From Amylostereum areolatum (Eukaryota > Basidiomycota > Agaricomycetes > Russulales > Stereaceae), in the NCBI GenBank assembly GCA_012932865.1, contig SAXG01000002.1, forward strand, positions 1,116,001-1,180,000: a DNA stretch of 64,000 nucleotides. Reading direction: 5' to 3'. Shown here piece after piece: positions 57,493 to 64,000 of this stretch (position 1 is its first letter; the number at the start of each line of letters is the position of its first letter). The notes below the pieces were generated by a model that searched no databases, was not told where the DNA came from, and was given only the letters and a program-made list of their open reading frames with translations. Both the position numbers and the translations under genes were made by a program.

Positions 57493-58195
57493 ATGCTCCC
57501 CCGGGTCCACCATCGCCTGACCAGCGCCACTCGCGCCTTCTCCACATCCCCCGCCGTCCGCGGGCACACGTCCAACATTGGTAAAACACCCATCAAATAC
57601 CCGTCCACCGTCACTTTCACGCCCTCTCCGACCTCCCTCACCGTGCAGGGTCCGCTCGGGACTACCCAGGTCCCACTAGAGCCATTCATGACGCTCTCAC
57701 ATCCGACGCCAGATACCCTTGCACTGGCAGTGGAGAACGCGGAAGTGAAGAAACAACGCGCTATGTGGGGCCTCACGCGCACGCTCATCAACAACGCCAT
57801 CATCGGCATGACCGAAGGGTTCTCCGTACCCCTCTACCTGGTCGGCGTCGGTTACCGTGCGGCACTCGAGGACGACCCTCGTGGGACAGAAGCGGGCGGC
57901 AGCGGCAAACGGCTCAACATGAAGCTAGGGTTCAGCCATAATGTCCTCGTCCCGGTCCCACCACACATCAAAGCCGAGGTTCCATATGCGACCAAAATAT
58001 TGCTCAGTTGCACCGACAAACATCAGCTCGGATTGTTTGCTGCAAAGGTGCGAAAGTGGAGGCCACCAGAACCATACAAGGGGAAGGTACGTCGTCCACG
58101 ATCTCGTAGACCTCGCCTCTGATTAATCGGTCGGTCTACAGGGCGTTTTCATTGGCACAGAGACCATTAGGATTAAGGCTGTCAAGAAGAAGTAA
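57493..58195 (+). CDS. MRPL6: Mitochondrial ribosomal protein uL6m
   Basis: Two exons (57493-58086, 58142-58195) give 215 aa. A presequence (MLPRVHHRLTSATRAFSTSPAVRGH) precedes the uL6 fold: SNIGKTPIKYPSTVTFTPSP, LTVQGPLGTTQVPL, AMWGLTRTLINNAIIGMTEG, YLVGVGYRAALED and KLGFSHNVLVPVP. The C-terminal exon has GVFIGTETIRIKAVKKK, matching the usual end (RPPEPYKGKG...). It is part of the large mitoribosomal subunit. The intron splits KGK from GVF in phase 0. Confidence 0.95.
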
Positions 58196-58281
58196 TAGTC
58201 ATACGTTAATGATCCTTCTTTTAATTCGCTTGTCTGAACAACAAGGAGTCTGCGGACCCAAACAACAGTGCGAACTTTGTC

Positions 58282-58407
58282 ATGAACAAGCATGACGGTC
58301 ACTATAAAAGGTTGCCTTGTTACATCGACTTCTCGCCTCTTGTTTCCCACCTCCATATTCTTTCCTCCTGCAGCATAAACCAAAGCGTGCAAAACCTCCG
58401 ACCGCGC
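58282..58407 (+). promoter_or_regulatory. TATA box and leader of zinc-finger-like gene
   Basis: CTATAAAAGG at about 58302-58311 lies about 100 bases before the ATG at 58408. The start site therefore falls after the in-frame ATG at 58282, which I reject as the translation start. Confidence 0.55.
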
Positions 58408-59508
58408 ATGACTTCTCGATACTTTTCGCCCTCTACACCTCTCTCGCAGTCATTTTCTGCAGGCGATGTTACTATATCTTGTGGGTATCCTGACGAACAG
58501 ACCTCCCACCTCACCAGGACTCCTAATGTCTCCGCCCCTGCGCAAGGACCCGAATTTCCGACCGTGCGCGTGGACGAGCTACCCAAGAACGAGCAACTGG
58601 TGCTGTTCTCGCGGATCCTGGCCAGTGACCCTCTCTCGCTTCGCCGGCTATTCGATGTCTTCGGTATCGGCCATTGGTCAGAGAGGGAACGTTGGGAGGT
58701 ATTCTGCCTTACCCTCACCTCTCCCTATTTCAATACATCATTACAAGAATTTTGCGACGTTTTTGGTTTCAAGCTGCTTCCAGACTGCGTCCCACGTCCC
58801 ACGCCACAAGCTCTCTTGCCTGGCCTTCCTGTTCCCATTGTGCCGCCTTTAAGACAGCAGACCTTACCACCGCCTCCAACCCTGGCATCATCTCTCGCCA
58901 TCCTACCTGTAGTCTTACAACCGGCCGGTTTTCTCCAAGACGTCCCAATTTCAACCAGCATACAGCCCCACGATCGGGTCCTAGACGATGTCAACACCGC
59001 CTTCTTGAACAAAGCTTTACTCGGGATCAAGCACGTCGTGTTCGTTTACCGTTACTCGGGATTATCCTTTTCGTTTCCTTGCGAGTGGGATGGTGGGTGC
59101 GGCCAAAATATCGAAGGCATGGTCGGCCACCGCAAAAGGTCCGGTGCATTAGGTCAAGTGTTCACCGCCGCCATCAAGAAGCACCTCCAATCTGTGCACT
59201 CCTGCCTCATAAATGACACCCGCGCCGTGTGCCGTTGGACCAGGTGTTCTGACCCGGAAAAAGACAGGTTACAGGTGGCTGAGCATGTCGCTTTTGTACA
59301 CGCCCGGGCGGAGGCCATGACCTGTATTCTTTGCCGACACACCTGGCTTCGGGCATTTGTCAAGGATAAGCATATCATTCACATGCAGAGGTGTTTATTG
59401 AGGAAGGAGGTGCGGGTTCCGGACATTATCATGGACGAGCTGAAGAAGGCTGGAATACGCATTGTGCGCGACAAGGATGGCGTGAAGACATTTCGTCGGG
59501 AGATATAG
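58408..59508 (+). CDS. Uncharacterised protein with C2H2/C4-like zinc-finger clusters
   Basis: A single exon of 366 aa starting MTSRYFSPSTPLSQS. The first part is Pro/Ser-rich; residues about 60-130 look helical and structured (LPKNEQLVLFSRILASDPL). The C-terminal third has three Cys/His clusters: CEWDGGCGQN...H...HLQSVH, CRWTRCSDPEKDRLQVAEHV...H, and CILCRHTWLRAF...H...HMQRC. Spacing resembles the degenerate zinc-finger triplets of fungal-specific proteins. No known DNA-binding family can be named. Nuclear function is an inference. Confidence 0.65.
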   Translation: MTSRYFSPSTPLSQSFSAGDVTISCGYPDEQTSHLTRTPNVSAPAQGPEFPTVRVDELPKNEQLVLFSRILASDPLSLRRLFDVFGIGHWSERERWEVFCLTLTSPYFNTSLQEFCDVFGFKLLPDCVPRPTPQALLPGLPVPIVPPLRQQTLPPPPTLASSLAILPVVLQPAGFLQDVPISTSIQPHDRVLDDVNTAFLNKALLGIKHVVFVYRYSGLSFSFPCEWDGGCGQNIEGMVGHRKRSGALGQVFTAAIKKHLQSVHSCLINDTRAVCRWTRCSDPEKDRLQVAEHVAFVHARAEAMTCILCRHTWLRAFVKDKHIIHMQRCLLRKEVRVPDIIMDELKKAGIRIVRDKDGVKTFRREI

Positions 59509-59879
59509 ATGGTGTGCTTATGCGGAGGTGCGGGACTGCCCACTCCAAGCTTTGTAGATCGTGGTGCTAGTATTTTCACTATATAAACCCCCTTGCACTG
59601 CTGTCATAATCCCCTGAAGGTGCTCTTTTTATCTCGAGTTCAACCACCTTCCATCCTGCATGCCTGAGAAAATCGTCAAGTTCGGCTTGCCCATTTATAG
59701 CTTGAAGTTTAAAATGCCTACTCATCCAACCATAAGCCTGGTCTATCCGTGTTGTATGAAGCAGGAACCTTACCAACACCAATCCCGACTAGCTGATGCA
59801 GTACGAAGTACGATGGCCTCGGATGCCGTACCGACGTGCTGCTCCCGATCTACGCGATCACGCTGCATTTGGCCTTCTC

Positions 59880-59916
<37 letters not shown>

Positions 59917-60482
59917 GAGCATCTATCAGACAGGCGCAGGACCGACGACGTTGGCACTTGGTACGGCATGACTTCACGAGTGCGAGGTTGATGTCTGGTC
60001 AAAGCGGGATCAGCTTGATAGTTTCTGCAAGAAAACAATAACGAGAGTTAGCGGCAACGATCGATCTGAGGGAATAAGGGTAAATTGAACCTACGACACC
60101 AGCGTTGATGATGAGAATGTCAAGCCCATTGGCCAAACCCTTCTTTATGATGGATGCCTCGGGGAACAATGGTGAGTCGTTATATGTAAACCGGTCACCC
60201 CTTGTTTTCGAAACTGGTTGACACTTTCATCGAGGATGCGTCTTTCGGCGATTCGAATCATTATCCGATAGGAGGATCATATATTTTCTGGGGCCTATAT
60301 AGCGCGGTCCCTGGGAGAACCAATGTTGGGACTGCAAGCACCACAATTCCCAAAATTGTCTGCGAGTACGCTTAGTGAGTTGTAAAAGCATCAGTGGGGA
60401 AGACGACGCTCACAAATTATGCTAGCGCTACAGTTGTAAAAGAAATACAGGAGTTGGTATGTCCAGCAAAGTTTTGCCAAGT
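59509..60482 (+). other. Intergenic with G32 tract and SDR-like fragment
   Basis: About 970 bases without a complete gene. It contains a 32-base G homopolymer (59882-59913). On the minus strand at about 60091-60156 lies a short peptide (ASIIKKGLANGLDILIINAGV) resembling the NAG motif region of short-chain dehydrogenases. Flanking exons are not found, so a gene is not supported. Confidence 0.4.
59882..59913 (+). repeat. G32 homopolymer
   Basis: Thirty-two consecutive G. Its exact length is unlikely to be reliable, given the homopolymer problems elsewhere in this window. Confidence 0.9.
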
Positions 60483-61599
60483 TCAACCAGGGACTCCTTG
60501 CCAGTGGTATAGAACAATACCCTGTGCGTGCAAGGTTGGTAGGTGCCGTGCGAAGGAATCGAAGAGATGGTACCGTGCTATTATTCTTCGTGACGATTTT
60601 CCTGTTCACCATTGCAATGAGACATTTGTTGACTCTTGCTTGATTGAGTTCCGGAGGTTTGATAAGTTCAATTACTGAAGACAAGTGAGTTGGAAGTTAA
60701 GCCTGGCATGCCACAAAGGCGTACGTTTCATCCCTTTCCCGGCGTTGTCCATGAGGGCCTCTATAACGGTCTCCACGTTCCGACGAAGTCCCTATACACG
60801 CTGATTAGACCTATTATACATGGATCGCATGGCAGACTCACAGGATCATTACCACGAAACTCGAGTGGCAGGGACATAACGGCCTTGTCAACCGCAATCT
60901 ATATGAAGACGTGAGACAACGTCGCATGTGGAATAAACGGGCAGTCCGACGCACACTTCGTTCCTTCTTCTCCTTCGCGGTCATCTTCAGTTGTCCCTTC
61001 TTCTTCACCTTCACTGTTGCAGGCTTACCAGCCGTCATGGTCTCGTTCATCACGGTATTATCTGCAGCCGCCGTCGCATTCGCATCCTCTGTCGCAATGG
61101 TCTTATCTGAGATGAATGGTTCGGGTTGGTGTTTTCGTGATTGCAATGCGATATATGCAGCCTGAGCGTCCTCTTCTATTCTCGGCAGGGTGAGCGACTT
61201 CAAACGGGCACAAAACAAGAGAAAGGAATACCCGCTCTCCGTTTTGCTAATATGTAGGAGTTGTTTGTTGGCGCCTGAGTGGTATTTCGTTAGCGTGCAA
61301 TGACATAAAGCGGTCGATGCACGCACCTGGGGCCAATCCACCGTCAACGCGTTCATATTCATAACATAGAGCCAACTGGCAAAAGATTCGTTGAATGTCT
61401 GCAACGCATCTCCAAGCTCACGCAGCCCCTCTACGTTTGTCTGCAGCGTGTCGACTTCGTCCGCAAGTTCGGCCATGGCAGGTTCGAGGAAGCCGAGGCC
61501 ATACGGAGCGTCCGGATGCGCCCCTGAGCGCGACATGGCAGAGAGTGACCCTTGAGAAACACGCCTCAAGGGTGTCCGGTGAGGTGTTGGACCAGGCAT
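60483..61599 (-). CDS. DAM1: DASH complex subunit Dam1-like, with C-terminal extension
   Basis: Seven exons (61327-61599, 61232-61274, 60955-61175, 60842-60898, 60725-60791, 60574-60674, 60483-60521) give 266 aa; all junctions close in frame. The Dam1 domain is at residues about 30-100: MAELADEVDTLQTNVEGL, LGDALQTFNESFASWLY, VMNMNALTVDWPQAPTN. The DASH ring couples kinetochores to microtubules. A Lys-rich linker (KKKGQLKMTAKEKKE) follows, then a segment that looks conserved: LPLEFRGNDPGLRRNVETVI and IKPPELNQARVNKCLIAMVN, ending STGIVLYHWQGVPG. S. pombe Dam1 is far shorter. The extension shares strand and phase continuity with the domain, but two genes cannot be fully excluded. Confidence 0.75.
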
Positions 61600-61804
61600 T
61601 GCCGTTTATGAGCAGGAATGTTCTTGGACACAAGGCAACAGGTAACGGTACAAGATACCTGAGTCGAGAGTTGGACCTGTGGTTCCGGGATGAACGGTCA
61701 TGTGACCAGTCGCGTCGCGAACAGACCACCGACATTAATGCAATTGTACTGTTACATTCTGATACAATGATACATACATGTTTGATCTTTTACGAAGGTT
61801 CGTC

Positions 61805-63076
61805 TTACGGAAGCGATTCAGGCCCCCCAGCAGTAGCCAACTCCGCCTCTCTCTCCTTCTCCACCACCTTCTTCGCCTCCAATACCAGCTCCCTCACCTC
61901 CTCTTCCGTCATGTCTGCAATCCTATCCTCTCCGACCGTCTGCCTTAGGTGCTTCATCACCCGTCCCACACCTCGACCCCACCCACTCCATTCCGTCCAC
62001 TCGCCCACCTTGGTCCCGTTCCAGATCGTCCTTAGCCTCATTCGCCGCCTGTTGCTCTTCACCAAGCTGTCAAACTCCTCCTTCCTTCCAAAGAATACGA
62101 GCGCTTCTCCCTGCACTCTTCCTACCAGTGTATCTCTCCCCTCCTTTGGATGAATGGCCTGACTTTTCCGCTTTTCGTTCCACGCAAAGAATTCCTGGTA
62201 CATCTCCCGAGACTTGGTTCCATTCTGAGGAGTCATGATCCGGTATGGATTGTAGAACCTGGATGTGGCAACCCATGCGAATATCTCGCGGCGAGTGTCA
62301 AAACCATCTTCCCATCTTTCCATGGACAGCGTGAAGAACCGAAGGATATCTTCGAACGAGTCCGAAAGCACAAATGTAGTTGAGTGTGTTGGAGCGAGAG
62401 CCGTCGATGACATCTGCACCCGCCTTGCAGTCAGAGGACAGCTCAGGGAATAGAAGGGAGGACGGACCTTCAAGCCTTTCTCCCCGATGTGCAGCCCGAC
62501 TCCCGCAGCAACTTGTCCGAGAATCATCCCAAGATCGCCGTATGCGTGGAAAAAGGCGATGCGCTCCCACTCGCGCTCGTCCGCTCGAACGTTGATATCC
62601 ACCTGCACGAATTGTTCCACCGCAACACCAGGATCAACGTTCGGGTGTATATTTGCAAGCGGGATCGCAAAGTTGCTTATTCCATGCATGTCCAAGGGAC
62701 TTGGGATATGAACGCGTGCGCCGAGCGCGGTACGAATGTCTTCCAACGTCACGCTTCCTTTGTTTGCTTCCGTGGCCGTTGAGGGTGCCGTGCCTAGGCC
62801 CGCGACTATGAAGTCTACATCTCCGTGATCTGTCTTCTCAGGCGCCTCGTGTGGGACTATAACATGGGTGAAGAACGCTGCAAGTCGCTCTGCGAATATG
62901 CCCTTGATTTGTGCGTAGATCGCGGGTGAGAGACGCGGGAAGGATGCTGTAGGGAGAGTTTGGCGGAAGGCGTTTCCACCCATCACGTCAGGTATGAGGT
63001 TGGATGTGAGCTGATGCGAGTTGCCTGAAAGATGCCCTATCTTATAAGACGGAATCCCGAGGTTTGTGCGTGACAT
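61805..63076 (-). CDS. Conserved hypothetical protein with nucleotidyltransferase-like motifs
   Basis: Two exons (62468-63076, 61805-62413) give 405 aa. The 54-nt in-frame intron would add 18 residues if retained. The start is MSRTNLGIPSYKIGHL; an upstream in-frame ATG (63247) adds a poorly conserved stretch. Residues around 90 read DHGDVDFIVAG, and around 165 EQFVQVDINV. The pattern of hG-D-h-D-h followed by a further Asp strand recalls polymerase-beta-type nucleotidyltransferases, but the expected GS motif is replaced by HGD. The C-terminus is helical and charged. Dam1-like gene follows 205 bases downstream on the same strand. Function unknown. Confidence 0.65.
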   Translation of the reverse strand: MSRTNLGIPSYKIGHLSGNSHQLTSNLIPDVMGGNAFRQTLPTASFPRLSPAIYAQIKGIFAERLAAFFTHVIVPHEAPEKTDHGDVDFIVAGLGTAPSTATEANKGSVTLEDIRTALGARVHIPSPLDMHGISNFAIPLANIHPNVDPGVAVEQFVQVDINVRADEREWERIAFFHAYGDLGMILGQVAAGVGLHIGEKGLKVRPPFYSLSCPLTARRVQMSSTALAPTHSTTFVLSDSFEDILRFFTLSMERWEDGFDTRREIFAWVATSRFYNPYRIMTPQNGTKSREMYQEFFAWNEKRKSQAIHPKEGRDTLVGRVQGEALVFFGRKEEFDSLVKSNRRRMRLRTIWNGTKVGEWTEWSGWGRGVGRVMKHLRQTVGEDRIADMTEEEVRELVLEAKKVVEKEREAELATAGGPESLP

Positions 63077-63475
63077 AATGATGGGCCTCGAGGCGCGGCG
63101 GATTGGGAAGCGGGAGCAGGCGAATCTTGCTTGAAAGTAGTCTGCAGCCCAAATATCTTGCGCAGTACAGGCATAGGTGTTGGAAAGCTTGGGAAGACCG
63201 ATATAAAATCTGACTGGACGTCGACGTTGTGAAAAAGGCACTGGCATCGTCGAAAGTGAAAAAATAACACGACCATCGACACTACTCTAATCCCCTGTGA
63301 CTGGCAGGGCTGCATCAGCCCGAAATCCGCAGTCATATAACCATGAAATACGGACCCCATACTGATCGCGAACGTCCGAACACATGAGTACGTTGTCTCT
63401 GTACATTCGTGGTAGTTCCTGCATAACGGCACGTTGGTGACAACGTAGTTCAGTGTTTATTCAAAGGACTGACCG

Positions 63476-64000
63476 TTAGAAAAACCCAGTGCTGACGTCC
63501 GGACTGTCCCTAAGATTCACAATACTCTAGCATTCCACGGTGAGCAAACTGTGAGAAGCCACGTTTGGTACTTACACTAGAAACGCCTATTGTTGGACCA
63601 GGTAGAAACCTGCGGTCGGCAACCAAAGAACCGAAAGCATCGTCGGCGAGCCCAGACGCGGATATCTCACCAAGGCTGTTCCTGCAAATGGTTGTGGTGC
63701 GTCAGTAACGTGGTTTCATTCGGGCCCAGACCAGATCGTACCTCCTCAGAAACCCAACGCCAACATCGGGACTCTCTGAGAAATGTGCAACGGCCTAAGC
63801 GAAGGATATGAGCTTCAGCCGTATGCATTATAACGATTGCTTACTTTCTGCCCACCAAGCACGGAGGGGTCGAACGAGAGCTCGAGCCGCCTATACAGTG
63901 CGCGCGAACATCACCAGCTACCGCTTGGGTTATTATACGAGGAGACACACCTTCTTAGATACCCGCTCGTAATGTCCGGACTACCTCTGTTAGCCGCCTG
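63476..64000 (-). CDS. 3' end of a modular gene with duplicated exon pairs (partial)
   Basis: Minus-strand exons 63951-64000, 63845-63890, 63742-63794, 63576-63681 and 63476-63526 splice in frame to a stop at 63476; the 5' part is beyond the window. Three exons carry the same motif: GSPDITSGYLRR, ESPDVGVGFLRR and DSPDVSTGFF-stop. They alternate with exons RLELSFDPSVLGGQK and NSLGEISASGLADDAFG..., and the first two repeat exons end in the same phase. The period is about 240 bases. This indicates tandem duplication of an exon pair. The family is not recognised. Confidence 0.55.

Noticed and set aside
1..64000. CRISPR array, integrase or complete transposon
   Set aside because: No regularly spaced identical repeats, transposase motifs or long terminal repeats were seen on either strand.

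Overview
The window looks like nuclear DNA of a filamentous basidiomycete, probably an agaricomycete. Genes are dense and broken by many short (about 48-60 nt) GT-AG introns. The set includes a FunK1-type kinase, a basidiomycete-style F-box-like protein, DASH/Dam1, Vps45, V-ATPase and mitochondrial ribosomal genes. There are no bacterial operons, CRISPR arrays or rRNA. I spliced genes by hand from reading frame, splice signals and family conservation. Almost every model closes in frame; exceptions are flagged.

Layout. 1-9 kb: end of VPS45, ERV46, a coiled-coil protein, a secreted-type S9 peptidase and MRT4. 9-15 kb: deoxyhypusine hydroxylase, a small heat-shock protein with a heat-shock element, and a multi-membrane-span protein that appears spliced to a conserved lumenal domain. 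17-24 kb: a GH18 chitinase and four tandem, intronless metallo-beta-lactamase-fold hydrolases. 24.5-27.2 kb: two dienelactone hydrolase paralogues. 27.6-30.3 kb: three mitochondrial genes (MRPL47, SDHAF1, NDUFAF6). 30.7-43.3 kb: an 854-aa F-box-like protein, a second S9 peptidase, a 7-TM protein and a Sec14 protein. 43.3-49.4 kb: gene-poor DNA with a perfectly collinear 172-bp inverted repeat, a coiled-coil protein and a minisatellite. 49.4-59.5 kb: FunK1 kinase, alpha/beta hydrolase, a divergent V-ATPase pair (VMA6/VMA3), a zinc-knuckle protein divergent from MRPL6, and a zinc-finger-like protein. 60.5-64 kb: Dam1-like kinetochore protein with a C-terminal extension, a protein with nucleotidyltransferase-like motifs, and the 3' end of a modular repeat-exon gene.

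Themes. Several functionally related genes share short divergent promoters: V-ATPase V0 subunits d and c, and two respiratory-complex assembly factors next to a mitoribosomal gene. Potential catabolic or detoxifying enzymes (chitinase, four MBL hydrolases, two DLHs, two S9 peptidases, an alpha/beta hydrolase) are over-represented. Very small exons (9, 11, 13, 21, 25 and 28 nt) and at least two GC-AG introns will defeat simple gene finding.

Quality caution. Ten reading-frame breaks, in MRT4, DOHH, the 12-15 kb gene and the fourth MBL gene, can each be removed by changing a 1-4 base homopolymer run by one base. I read these as consensus errors rather than pseudogenes. Function calls rest on motifs read by eye; no database search was run.
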